Source: Sphingomonadales bacterium (GTDB taxonomy: Bacteria; Bacteroidota; Bacteroidia; Flavobacteriales_D; Crocinitomicaceae). Taken from it: 56,014 nt of DNA. The notes beneath the pieces were generated by a model, which saw nothing but the letters and a program-made list of their open reading frames with translations, searched no databases and was not told the origin of the DNA. The position numbers were made by a program, and so were the translations under genes. Shown in pieces: positions 10,097 to 18,109 of this stretch; the stretch's first letter is position 1; every line of letters begins with the position of its first letter. The stretch spans positions 1 to 56,014 of the forward strand of contig VHBC01000013.1 in assembly GCA_016872115.1 (NCBI GenBank). Direction: 5' to 3'.

Positions 10097-10851
10097 AAGT
10101 TGGCATTTTACAATTCAATCAAGTTTGGCAAGATAAAACGTCCAACTATGAGCGCGTACATTCTTTTGTGAAAGACGCCAAGGACCTGGATTTGCTCTTG
10201 CTTCCTGAAATGTTTCATACTGGCTTCAGTATGGATGTATCAATTGCGGACGATTGGTCTAATTCTGAGGGCATAAAGTTCCTTCAGGATCTTTCAAGTA
10301 AGTTGGATATAGCTATTTATACTTCTATGATGGTCAAGGATGGCCAATATTTCAATAGAGGGGTTTTTGTGCGTCCGGATGGTCGGATTCACACCTATGA
10401 CAAACGCAAGTCTTTTGGCTTAGGAGGAGAAGATCAATATTTTACGGTTGGTAATTCAGAAACAATTGTTGAACTTAGAGGTTGGCGCATTAACCTACAG
10501 ATCTGTTATGATGTGCGCTTTCCTGAATTAATTCGTAATCGCATCGATGAAAAAGGGAGGGCAGCTTATGATTTACTCTTGTATGTGGCCAATTGGCCCC
10601 AAACCCGCATTCAGCATTGGGATATTTTACTTGGTGCCAGAGCAATCGAAAACCAATGTTATGTATTAGCATGTAATCGGGTAGGCACTGATGGCAATGC
10701 GCTGGTATATAACGGTCATAGTCAAGCAATTGATTTGTTTGGCAATTCTTTACTTGCCCCTACAGAACAAGAAGGCTTGTCCGTTGTTCAGTTAGTATAT
10801 CAGCACCTACAAGATGGAAGAAATTGCTTGCCTTTTTTGAAAGACGCTTAG
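10084..10851 (+). CDS. Omega-amidase, nitrilase family (YafV/Nit2-like)
   Basis: 255 residues. The carbon-nitrogen hydrolase triad is visible: Glu42 in LLPEMFHTGFS, Lys107 in YDKRKSFG and Cys141 in QICYDVRFPE. The length fits single-domain nitrilase-family amidases. It begins inside the aminotransferase gene (13 bp overlap), so translation is probably coupled. Omega-amidases hydrolyse 2-oxoglutaramate or 2-oxosuccinamate to the 2-oxo acid and ammonia, which pulls glutamine-dependent transamination forward. Function is inferred from triad, best family resemblance and the neighbour. Confidence 0.88.
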   Translation: MQDLKVGILQFNQVWQDKTSNYERVHSFVKDAKDLDLLLLPEMFHTGFSMDVSIADDWSNSEGIKFLQDLSSKLDIAIYTSMMVKDGQYFNRGVFVRPDGRIHTYDKRKSFGLGGEDQYFTVGNSETIVELRGWRINLQICYDVRFPELIRNRIDEKGRAAYDLLLYVANWPQTRIQHWDILLGARAIENQCYVLACNRVGTDGNALVYNGHSQAIDLFGNSLLAPTEQEGLSVVQLVYQHLQDGRNCLPFLKDA

Positions 10852-10866
10852 ATTTCACTATATTTA
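10836..10866 (+). promoter_or_regulatory. Candidate promoter for the T9SS cargo gene at 10885
   Basis: TTTG at 10836-10839, a 19-nt spacer, then TATATTTA at 10859-10866. This fits the Bacteroidota consensus TTG-N17-23-TAnnTTTG with one mismatch. The box ends 18 nt before the ATG, giving a short leader. Confidence 0.45.
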
Positions 10867-10884
10867 TAGCCTAAATTTTAGACA

Positions 10885-12705
10885 ATGAAAAAATTATTAC
10901 TCTTTGTTAGCGCCATTGCTTCGGTAGCCTATGCTCAAAAAGCACCGCGCATTCAAACTTTCCAGGAGCTTGTAAAAGCCCCAAAAGAAACAACTAAAGC
11001 ACCGGCCGACGAGAAAATCCTCGGCGTTACACTTTGGTCAGATAACTTTACCAATGCTGCCAACTGGACCATCGACAACTCTGGTCAGAGCGGTATTGAG
11101 TTTGGTTGGAATATCAATGCGACCAATGATGGCTGGTGGTCTAATAATGGAATTACTTCTACCTCTGGCGGCAATTATGCGGAACTCGTAAACGGCGACC
11201 CAACGGCGACCCCAGGAACGCAAGCACTAGGGGTAACTTACACCCTCACAACTGCCCAACCAATCGATATTGCTGCACTTGGCGGGAGCAACCAAGTTTC
11301 ATTGCAGTTCCAGCAATACGGCGCCCGTTTCAACGACCTTCAAGAAATCCAAATTTCAACAAATGGCACCACATGGGTAACAGTTGGCAACAACTTAGAC
11401 AAGCCTGTATTGTCTGCTGCAGGCGGTTCAGCTTATGCCAACCCAGATACCAAAATCATCAATTTAGCAACTTTTCTTACTGCTAACCCAAGCCCAATAT
11501 GGGTGCGTTTTTCTTGGACTACCAATTTTCCTGGTTCAGGAACAAATCCTAACGTTTGGGTTACCTACGGATGGTACATTGATGACGTTAAAATCATGAC
11601 GAATCCAACCAATGACCTATCTGTAACCTCTTCATACTGGGGGTCTTTAGGCCTACCATATTTCCAGATACCTGATGAGCAAATAACTGAAATCGAGTTT
11701 GCTGCCGATGCTTTCAATGGCGGAATCAATACGCAAAGCAATGTAAAATTAAACATCAACGCTAATAATGGCGCTTGGACAGGTTCTTCGGCCCCAGTAA
11801 GTATTGCGTCATTGGATACAGTTGCTCTCGAGTTAACCACCTTCTATACCCCATCTGCAACACCAGGAAATATCTCCATTACTCGCAATGTCACCGCTGA
11901 CTCCACAGACGACATTCCAGCAAACAACGCAATGGCAAATATCGATTTTGCAATCACAGACTTCATCTATGCCCGTGATAACGGCACGCCTGCCGGAAGC
12001 ACCTCTAATGGTACCGATGGCTTTGAAGTTGGTAACCTTTTTGATATTTTTCAAGATGCAACACTTAAGGCAATTAATGTGCGTTTGCCAGGTGGCGCTT
12101 CTGGCGCAACTGTAGGCACTGAAATTTTTGTTAAACTCTATTCTATAGACCCTACAACAGGTGACTTCATGTTTGAGTCAGAATCAGCACCACTCGTATT
12201 GGCTTCTAATAACCTCAACACAATCCTTGTCATGGAGTTAGAGCCATTTATCGATGTAACCGCCGGGACCACCTATTTGGCTGTTGTGGGTTCATTCACT
12301 ACAGGTCTTCGTGTTTCAAATGCAGGTAAGTCTGAACCACAAACTTCGTTTTTTCTTGATCTAGCGGACAACACTTGGTATTATACTACCAATACACCAA
12401 TGGTGCGCATGAACTTCAATCCAATATTGAGTGTTGCAGAACAAACAGAAATCACACAGGCTGTTGTTATGCCTAACCCTACAGCTGCAGCTGCAACTTT
12501 GCGTTTTGAATTGCAAAATTCAGCAGACGTGAATGTCGTTGTAACAGACGTTTCGGGTAAAGTAATGCAAAATACAACCCTGAATCAATTGCCAGCAGGT
12601 GCACAAGAGCTTACCTTAGCTTCAGAGCAATGGGCTGCAGGTATTTACACCGTGCGTGTCACATCTAACGGCCATGCACTCACTAAAAAATTCGTTAAGC
12701 GTTAA
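10885..12705 (+). CDS. Secreted protein with choice-of-anchor-J-like domain and T9SS type A sorting domain
   Basis: 606 residues. Signal peptide at 1-17 (ends AYA). Residues about 50-235 (LWSDNFTNAANW, WYIDDVKI) resemble a choice-of-anchor J beta-sandwich. The middle (about 240-510) is beta-rich and unassigned. The last 85 residues form a type A T9SS sorting domain: PNPTAAAATLRFE, then VTDVSGKVM, ending AGIYTVRVTSNG and KKFVKR. The family is exported through the outer membrane by T9SS, the domain is cleaved, and the protein is surface-attached or released. A Lys/Pro/Thr-rich segment at about 25-45 could be a propeptide. It is a single-gene unit, with its own candidate promoter and a strong terminator at 12724. 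Substrate or ligand unknown. Confidence 0.85.
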   Translation: MKKLLLFVSAIASVAYAQKAPRIQTFQELVKAPKETTKAPADEKILGVTLWSDNFTNAANWTIDNSGQSGIEFGWNINATNDGWWSNNGITSTSGGNYAELVNGDPTATPGTQALGVTYTLTTAQPIDIAALGGSNQVSLQFQQYGARFNDLQEIQISTNGTTWVTVGNNLDKPVLSAAGGSAYANPDTKIINLATFLTANPSPIWVRFSWTTNFPGSGTNPNVWVTYGWYIDDVKIMTNPTNDLSVTSSYWGSLGLPYFQIPDEQITEIEFAADAFNGGINTQSNVKLNINANNGAWTGSSAPVSIASLDTVALELTTFYTPSATPGNISITRNVTADSTDDIPANNAMANIDFAITDFIYARDNGTPAGSTSNGTDGFEVGNLFDIFQDATLKAINVRLPGGASGATVGTEIFVKLYSIDPTTGDFMFESESAPLVLASNNLNTILVMELEPFIDVTAGTTYLAVVGSFTTGLRVSNAGKSEPQTSFFLDLADNTWYYTTNTPMVRMNFNPILSVAEQTEITQAVVMPNPTAAAATLRFELQNSADVNVVVTDVSGKVMQNTTLNQLPAGAQELTLASEQWAAGIYTVRVTSNGHALTKKFVKR

Positions 12706-12723
12706 GCTTTACCCAAAGATTTG

Positions 12724-12748
12724 AAAAGCCGGGCAACCGGCTTTTTTT
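12724..12748 (+). terminator. Rho-independent terminator with GNRA tetraloop
   Basis: A perfect 9-bp stem (AAAAGCCGG at 12724-12732 with CCGGCTTTT at 12737-12745), loop GCAA (a GNRA tetraloop), and a T run through 12748. It sits 19 bp after the T9SS cargo stop codon and only 5 bp before the ATG of the YqaA-type gene. Confidence 0.92.
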
Positions 12749-12753
12749 ATACC

Positions 12754-13182
12754 ATGACTTTTGAATACGGATATTTAGGCTTGTTTTTAGCCAGCTTCTT
12801 AGCCGCGACGATATTGCCTGTTGCATCAGAACTCATCCTGACCGGCATGCTTGTTTATGGTTTTGAACCATGGGCTTGCATTTTGGTTGCCACAACTGGC
12901 AATACCATGGGCGCGTGGTTGAATTATGGCATCGGTTATCTTGGGAATCCAAAGTGGTTGCAAAAGTTAGGCGCAAAACCCGAGTCTATTCAAAGTTGGC
13001 AAGTACAAATTCACCGTTATGGTAGTGTAATGGCCCTGCTGTGTTGGTTGCCTGTAGTAGGTGATTTAATTGGAATAGCACTCGGATTTTTTAGAGCGCC
13101 GTGGTTGCCTACGTTTGCTTTTATGGGCGTCGGCAAATTGTTACGCTATATTTTAGTTTGGGCGGGCTATTATTTTTGGTAA
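12754..13182 (+). CDS. YqaA/DedA-type (VTT domain) small membrane protein
   Basis: 142 residues from the ATG at 12754. A longer in-frame start (TTG at 12721) would place the terminator stem inside the coding sequence, so I reject it. The protein has about four hydrophobic segments, a motif GNTMGAWLNYGIG near residues 48-60, and an amphipathic segment GLPV-like (CWLPVVGDLIGIALGFFR), as in the YqaA branch of the SNARE-associated/VTT family. DedA-superfamily members are linked to phospholipid transbilayer movement and membrane homeostasis; the role of YqaA proteins is not established. The gene converges with the S41 peptidase and overlaps its end by 13 bp. No promoter box is seen between terminator and ATG. 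Confidence 0.82.
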   Translation: MTFEYGYLGLFLASFLAATILPVASELILTGMLVYGFEPWACILVATTGNTMGAWLNYGIGYLGNPKWLQKLGAKPESIQSWQVQIHRYGSVMALLCWLPVVGDLIGIALGFFRAPWLPTFAFMGVGKLLRYILVWAGYYFW

Positions 13183-14648
13183 CCTTTCAGATAGCGCAAA
13201 AATGGATCGCGTCGTTCCAAAATGTCTTCCCTGGTCGCTTTTAATGGCACATCTGGCTCTATTGGTGCTAGAACGCGTTCTTGGACATGTAGGGGCGTAA
13301 ATTTAAGCGTAGAGACCATGACGTCTATCTGCGAATGCGCTAATGTAATTACGGCCGGATTACCAAAGGTGCCGCCCATACCACCCATACAGGTAGCGCC
13401 TAATATTTCGCCACGTTGGATATGTCTAAACCAACCGGCAAATAAAACAGAGGCAGACATCGAGTTTTCATTAAGTATGAGTTTACAATCGCCTTTAAAT
13501 ACATAATCAAGGTTGTTCTGAGGAATATAATCGTAAAGAATGGTATGTGTAGCTCCTTTTGGTAACTTATAGAAATCATATTCTTTGGAAATGAGGCCGT
13601 TTGGGTAAACGTTTTTAGCCCTATTGACAAACTGCATTTGCTGTATTGGGGTAAGTAGGGCAAAACGGTCGTAATCACTGCGCTTGTATAAATAATTGGT
13701 TTGAATAGGCGTTTTGTTTGTATTGATATAGCTATACAAGTATTCTTCAGCCCTGAGTAAACCACCCAAGTTGTTTCTTAGATCGATATAAACGTTTTGG
13801 CAATTACGTTGTTTGACCTCGCTGAAAAAAGCATCTATTTGTTTTTTAAAATGACTGAGAGAAAGTGGCTCAAAGGAATTGATTGTCAGTATACCATTAT
13901 TTTGCTCATCAAAAATAACGTTGACGTTATCCTCCTTGTCTTCGAATAAAGTACTCAAGAAGTATTTCCACGAAGCTGTAAAGGGAATGGTCTGTTGAAT
14001 GGTGTCTCCCTTTAAATCTACGCAGGTAACTGTTGCCATACGTGGGGTTTTTAAACTCATCGAGCGCAAATTATAGGCAACACTCATATACTCACTGGCA
14101 ATTTCATCTCGAGCGGCTGTTGCATCTCCTTCATTGAGGCTCAAGGCTTTACCTAAGTCAAATAATTGAGCAACTTTGAAACCATCAATTTGCAGCAATT
14201 CAGCACCGATTAAGAAATTCGAATCATGGGCTGAACTTATGAAAAAATGACCATCAATTTGTTCGACAAAAAAAGGTAAAACTTGTCTGTTGGGATTGAC
14301 ACTATTAAGAAATTGTTTTGGATTGATACCAGAATGTGAGTCTTTTAAAACGCTTAGATATTTATTAATGACGAGCATGAAGTCAAAAACACTCAGTGGT
14401 TGACTCATGCTGGCTTTGGCATTTTGAAAGGCGTTACTTAGGTCATTGAGTTCACCGTAATACGTAGGATCGGGGTGTGTTTCTAAGATATGCTTATGTA
14501 ATTGGGTGAGATCCTCAATCATGGCGCTCGGACACAACATTGTTGTAACTACAAGTTGTTTTTTGGCGTCAAAAATGTCTACACAATCTTGGGCAAGCGC
14601 ATTTTGGGTGAAAGTCAAAAGAAAAATAAAAGAAGTTAAAAGGCGCAT
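13170..14648 (-). CDS. S41 family (C-terminal-processing-like) peptidase, exported
   Basis: 492 residues with signal peptide at 1-20 (ends ALAQ). An N-terminal helical domain includes DSHSG near 103-107. The S41 core shows YIDLRNNLGG at 287-296 (usual LDLRxNxGG) and NSMSASVLFAGW at 395-406, where Ser398 is the likely nucleophile, then GATCMGGMGG. No clear PDZ domain is visible. The family cleaves peptides in the periplasm or on the surface; the substrate is unknown. The usual Glu after the SxSAS motif is not obvious, so activity is uncertain. ATG start; it is divergent from the lipoprotein gene at 14684 and has no obvious promoter box. Confidence 0.85.
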   Translation of the reverse strand: MRLLTSFIFLLTFTQNALAQDCVDIFDAKKQLVVTTMLCPSAMIEDLTQLHKHILETHPDPTYYGELNDLSNAFQNAKASMSQPLSVFDFMLVINKYLSVLKDSHSGINPKQFLNSVNPNRQVLPFFVEQIDGHFFISSAHDSNFLIGAELLQIDGFKVAQLFDLGKALSLNEGDATAARDEIASEYMSVAYNLRSMSLKTPRMATVTCVDLKGDTIQQTIPFTASWKYFLSTLFEDKEDNVNVIFDEQNNGILTINSFEPLSLSHFKKQIDAFFSEVKQRNCQNVYIDLRNNLGGLLRAEEYLYSYINTNKTPIQTNYLYKRSDYDRFALLTPIQQMQFVNRAKNVYPNGLISKEYDFYKLPKGATHTILYDYIPQNNLDYVFKGDCKLILNENSMSASVLFAGWFRHIQRGEILGATCMGGMGGTFGNPAVITLAHSQIDVMVSTLKFTPLHVQERVLAPIEPDVPLKATREDILERRDPFLRYLKGYQK

Positions 14649-14670
14649 CTGGCTTTCTACGAATTAGTTT

Positions 14671-14678
14671 TACTTTTG
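14671..14678 (+). promoter_or_regulatory. Promoter -7 box TACTTTTG, 5 nt from ATG
   Basis: Exact TAnnTTTG match ending 5 nt before the ATG at 14684. Transcription would begin at or next to the start codon. No good -33 TTG element is visible. Confidence 0.5.
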
Positions 14679-14683
14679 TTCTA

Positions 14684-14950
14684 ATGAACGATTTAAAATT
14701 AACCATTTATTTGCTTTGCTTTTGCGCCGTCACTTTTGGCTGTTCTCAGGCAGATAGCGCACAATGCGCTTGTCTGAACCAAGCTCAAAAAGTCAATCGC
14801 TTAGCGGCAAAGATTTGGAATGAGCATGCTTCTCGTCAAGATTCACTTTTACTAAAAGCAGCTTTAACCGAAAAGGATAAATTGTGTAAAGCGTTACAAG
14901 AAGCAGCTCCTGAATCTGTCCAAGAATTAAAAAACACATGTCCACAGTAA
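14684..14950 (+). CDS. Small lipoprotein of unknown function
   Basis: 88 residues. Residues 1-20 are a lipoprotein signal with lipobox VTFGC (lipidated Cys20), followed by a Ser/Ala linker and a charged, probably helical domain with three further Cys residues (CAC near 28-30, one in KLCKAL, one in KNTCPQ). I do not recognise the family. The stop codon overlaps the start of the epimerase gene by 13 bp, so the two are likely co-transcribed and translationally coupled. Confidence 0.75.
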   Translation: MNDLKLTIYLLCFCAVTFGCSQADSAQCACLNQAQKVNRLAAKIWNEHASRQDSLLLKAALTEKDKLCKALQEAAPESVQELKNTCPQ

Positions 14951-15840
14951 GAGACGACATGCCAACGGTACTCATTGCAGGCGGTTCTGGCCTGATAGGC
15001 AGCCACCTAACACGGCATTTCAAAGACCGCGGCTTTCGCGTTTATAAGCTAACCAGAAAACCGCGCAAGCACGGGCATATTTTTTGGAAGCCACAGGCAC
15101 AAGAAATGAGTACCTCTAAGCTGCACAAAATTGATGTGCTGATCAATCTTGCCGGAGAAAACATCGGATCAAGTCGTTGGACAGCTAAACGCAAAGCAGA
15201 TATATTGGCATCTCGTGTGCAAAGCACCCAACTTTTGGCTTCCATGATACCTCAAATGCCAAACCTCAAATATTACATCGGTGCATCAGGAATCAATTGT
15301 TATGAAAATATCCCGGGCAAGGTTTTTACCGAGGACGAACCTTATGGTTCTGATTATTTGGCGTTGGTAGTAAAAGAGTGGGAGGCCGCGCACCAACTTG
15401 TTCTCAAGCAAGTAAAAGGATCGATTTTCCGCATTTCTATGGTGCTCTCGCGCCACGGTGGTTCATTACACCTCATGAAGCAGCCTGTTTATTTTGGCCT
15501 AGGCGCTGCAGTTAGCACTGGACAGCAATACAGCCCCTGGATTCACATCGACGATCTTTGCAAACTGATGCTTTGTGCATTTGATCAAAAATTAGAAGGA
15601 ACATTCAATGCTCTTGGCAATAACGATACCAATCTTGACATGACCAAATGCTTGGCCAAATGGCTCAAGCGCCCTTTGTTTTTGCCAAATGTACCCGCAT
15701 TTATCCTCAAAATCTTGCTCGGAGAACGCGCCATATTGGTGTTAACGGATTTGCGCGCAAGCAACTTAAAAATCAAAGAAGCCGGCTTCACATTTAAATA
15801 CACCAGCCTAGACAGCGCCTTTAAATCCTTCTTTAAGTAA
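14938..15840 (+). CDS. TIGR01777-type NAD-dependent epimerase/dehydratase (SulA-like)
   Basis: 300 residues. The Rossmann motif GGSGLIGSHL lies near residues 14-23, with NLAGENIG near 69-76 and a WIHIDDLC segment near 200, as in the TIGR01777 (YfcH/SDR39U1) group of extended short-chain dehydrogenases. The substrate is unknown for the family. The ATG at 14938 lies inside the upstream lipoprotein gene; an in-frame ATG at 14959, just before the Rossmann motif, is an equally good start and would shorten the protein by 7 residues. Confidence 0.88.
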   Translation: MSTVRDDMPTVLIAGGSGLIGSHLTRHFKDRGFRVYKLTRKPRKHGHIFWKPQAQEMSTSKLHKIDVLINLAGENIGSSRWTAKRKADILASRVQSTQLLASMIPQMPNLKYYIGASGINCYENIPGKVFTEDEPYGSDYLALVVKEWEAAHQLVLKQVKGSIFRISMVLSRHGGSLHLMKQPVYFGLGAAVSTGQQYSPWIHIDDLCKLMLCAFDQKLEGTFNALGNNDTNLDMTKCLAKWLKRPLFLPNVPAFILKILLGERAILVLTDLRASNLKIKEAGFTFKYTSLDSAFKSFFK

Positions 15841-15883
15841 GCTTAACTATCACTTTATATTAGCTACTTACTTTCACCGCAAG

Positions 15884-15906
15884 TGATTTTTCAAAGAGAA
15901 AAATCA
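15884..15906 (+). other. Perfect inverted repeat upstream of the PIN-PhoH gene
   Basis: TGATTTTTC (15884-15892), loop AAAGA, GAAAAATCA (15898-15906): nine uninterrupted base pairs ending 22 nt before the ATG at 15929. It lies in the 88-bp gap after the epimerase gene. It could be an operator palindrome, an RNA hairpin in the leader, or a weak terminator. A weak box TACTTTCA (15869-15876) lies just upstream, which would put the hairpin in the 5' untranslated region. Confidence 0.6.
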
Positions 15907-15928
15907 GTACATTCAAACAAAAAAGCGG

Positions 15929-17254
15929 ATGAGAAAAAAGGAAAAAATATTTGTGCTCGATACTTCGGTTTTACTACACGACTTCGATGCCATTACTAAC
16001 TTCGACGAACATTTTGTTGCCATTCCAATAACGGTATTAGAAGAGCTTGATAAATTCAAAATAGGCAACGACACCAAGAATTTTTCTGCCAGAGAGGTCA
16101 TTCGTTTTATTGATAAATTATCCGGAAGCGGCTCTTTACAAGAATGGATACCACTTGGCAAAGGTTTGGGTAAATTCAAAGTGGCCATGGACGAACAACC
16201 TTCCGGCCTCAACGCCGAAAAGGTCTATGCCATGGGCAAAAATGACCACAAAATAATCAATGCAGCATTGCACCTAATGGAGCTAGAGCCCAAGCGCATT
16301 ATCATCTTAGTTACCAAAGATATCAACTTGCGCATCAAGGCCAAGGCGTTGGGCGTGACTGCCGAGGATTACCAAACTGGTAAGGTTGACTCTTCCGAAA
16401 TACAAGCGGTTGGCAAATACGGTGTAGATGGCATAGATTCGGAAGTCATCCGCGAAATTTTTACCCGTGGTAGCATTGAAGAAAATGGTTTACTTGGCGA
16501 CAAAAAAGTGACCAATGGCTATTATATTCTCAAAAACGGCAAAACATCTTCGCTGGCTTTTTATAATCACCATACAGACCAGATAGAACGCATAGAAAAA
16601 GAGTTTATCTATGGCATCAAGCCTAAAAATGCCGAACAAGCGTTTGCTTTTCATGCCTTACTGAATCCAGATGTCAAGTTAGTTGCTATGCAAGGGGTTG
16701 CCGGCACCGGTAAAACGCTGCTCGCCTTGGCCTCTGCACTTGAGCAAAACAAAAAATTCAATCAAGTCATTTTAGCCAGGCCTTTGGTTCCGCTTTCCAA
16801 TAAAGAAATTGGTTTTTTGCCTGGCGATGCCGATGATAAAATTGGGCCTTACATGGAACCGCTTTGGGATAACCTCAAGTTCATTAAGTCGCAGTTTGGT
16901 GAAAATGAAAAGAAGTACAAGGCCATTTTGGAAATGGAGCAGACCAAGCGCATTGTCATTACGCCACTTGCGTTCATTAGAGGCCGTAGCTTGAGTAATA
17001 TTATGTTCATCATTGACGAAGCTCAAAACCTAACACCCCATGAAGTCAAAACAATCATTACAAGGGCAGGGGAGAACACTAAAATTGTCTTTACTGGCGA
17101 CGTTCACCAAATTGATACGCCGTATCTTGACGAGAATAGCAATGGTTTAGCGTACCTGATAGACCGTTTGCAAGGGCAGCCGCTTTTTGCACATGTGCGT
17201 TTAGAAAAAGGGGAGCGTTCGGAATTAGCGAATTTAGCTAATGATTTATTGTAG
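15929..17254 (+). CDS. PIN domain-PhoH family ATPase (PhoH2-like)
   Basis: 441 residues. The N-terminal PIN nuclease domain at about 1-150 carries acidic residues in VLDTSVLLHD (Asp10), an EELDKFK motif and a later DxxLRIKA region. The PhoH ATPase domain at about 225-441 carries Walker A GVAGTGKT near 256-263 and Walker B MFIIDEAQN near 356-364. Known for PIN-PhoH (PhoH2) proteins: ATP-dependent RNA unwinding plus ribonuclease activity, first described in actinobacteria; the target RNA here is unknown. It is a monocistronic gene with a perfect 9-bp inverted repeat just upstream, and it overlaps the convergent methyltransferase gene by 9 bp. Confidence 0.9.
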   Translation: MRKKEKIFVLDTSVLLHDFDAITNFDEHFVAIPITVLEELDKFKIGNDTKNFSAREVIRFIDKLSGSGSLQEWIPLGKGLGKFKVAMDEQPSGLNAEKVYAMGKNDHKIINAALHLMELEPKRIIILVTKDINLRIKAKALGVTAEDYQTGKVDSSEIQAVGKYGVDGIDSEVIREIFTRGSIEENGLLGDKKVTNGYYILKNGKTSSLAFYNHHTDQIERIEKEFIYGIKPKNAEQAFAFHALLNPDVKLVAMQGVAGTGKTLLALASALEQNKKFNQVILARPLVPLSNKEIGFLPGDADDKIGPYMEPLWDNLKFIKSQFGENEKKYKAILEMEQTKRIVITPLAFIRGRSLSNIMFIIDEAQNLTPHEVKTIITRAGENTKIVFTGDVHQIDTPYLDENSNGLAYLIDRLQGQPLFAHVRLEKGERSELANLANDLL

Positions 17255-18109
17255 TTCATTTTGGCCAATGCGCAATAGCTCGCCGCAATAAAGCGATTTT
17301 TCGGTTTGGCTTTCTAAGTACAAGCCGCTTTGTTCATGAGGCCGGCCCTCAAAGTACATTTCTGCGAGTTCTGCAAGTAAGGAGGGCTCTATAGATGGAG
17401 AATATGTATTCAGCGTGAGCAGTCCTGTTGGGTTCAGAATTTGCGCACATGCAGCAAAAAGTTGGTCAATTTTGTCCTCGAGTTTCCATTTTTCACCTTT
17501 GGGGCCATTCCCCCAAGCAGGCGGATCCATTATGATGTAGTCATAAAAATGCCCTCTTCTGGCCTCTCTTTCTGCAAATTTAAGGGCGTCTTCCAAAACC
17601 CAATGAATATTCAATAAACGGCTGGCATCCATATTTTGACTTGCCCAATTCAGGACAGATTTGGATGAGTCGATATGAAAAGTATCCGCGCCTTTGAGGC
17701 GCGCCATACAACTTGCAGCACCGGTATAGGCAAATAAATTCAGAAATTTATTTTCTGGCTTGAGGTTGGCATCGATATGTGTCCAATTAACGGATTGTTC
17801 TGGGAAGAGACCGACGTGTTTAAAGGTCGAGGTGCCAAGAATGAACTTGAGTCGTCCGAAAGTGATTTGCCATTCGGTAGGCGCATCGGTTTTAAGGGCT
17901 TTCCAACGTCCGTTTTTACCTGGGGTTTCTACAAATTCCCAATGCGCCAATGCGCGCCACTCGGAAAAGGGCTTACCGCTATGAAAATAAGCTTGGATAT
18001 CAGGCCTAATGGTTATAATTTCCCCCCAACGCTCTAGTTTTTTGCCGCCTCCTGCATCGAGTAATTGGTAGTCTGGCCAAGTAGGGGCAATCGTTTTTGG
18101 GGAAGACAT
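17246..18109 (-). CDS. RlmI-like class I SAM-dependent methyltransferase
   Basis: 287 residues. The SAM-binding region is NLFAYTGAASCMA near 124-136, with acidic loop HIDSSK near 145-150 and catalytic motif DPPAWG at 195-200. The core resembles the RlmI/RlmK rRNA methyltransferases. Two differences are visible: no N-terminal PUA domain, and where RlmI has its SCS catalytic-cysteine segment this protein reads LNTYSPS. Cytosine-C5 methylation is therefore doubtful, and a base-N or other RNA substrate is possible. It is the last gene of the minus-strand unit ridA - TPR protein - methyltransferase, and abuts the TPR gene directly. Confidence 0.8.
   Translation of the reverse strand: MSSPKTIAPTWPDYQLLDAGGGKKLERWGEIITIRPDIQAYFHSGKPFSEWRALAHWEFVETPGKNGRWKALKTDAPTEWQITFGRLKFILGTSTFKHVGLFPEQSVNWTHIDANLKPENKFLNLFAYTGAASCMARLKGADTFHIDSSKSVLNWASQNMDASRLLNIHWVLEDALKFAEREARRGHFYDYIIMDPPAWGNGPKGEKWKLEDKIDQLFAACAQILNPTGLLTLNTYSPSIEPSLLAELAEMYFEGRPHEQSGLYLESQTEKSLYCGELLRIGQNELQ

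Noticed and set aside
12721..12753. Longer in-frame start (TTG at 12721) for the YqaA-type protein
   Set aside because: It would place the terminator stem-loop in the coding sequence; the ATG at 12754 directly precedes the first membrane segment.
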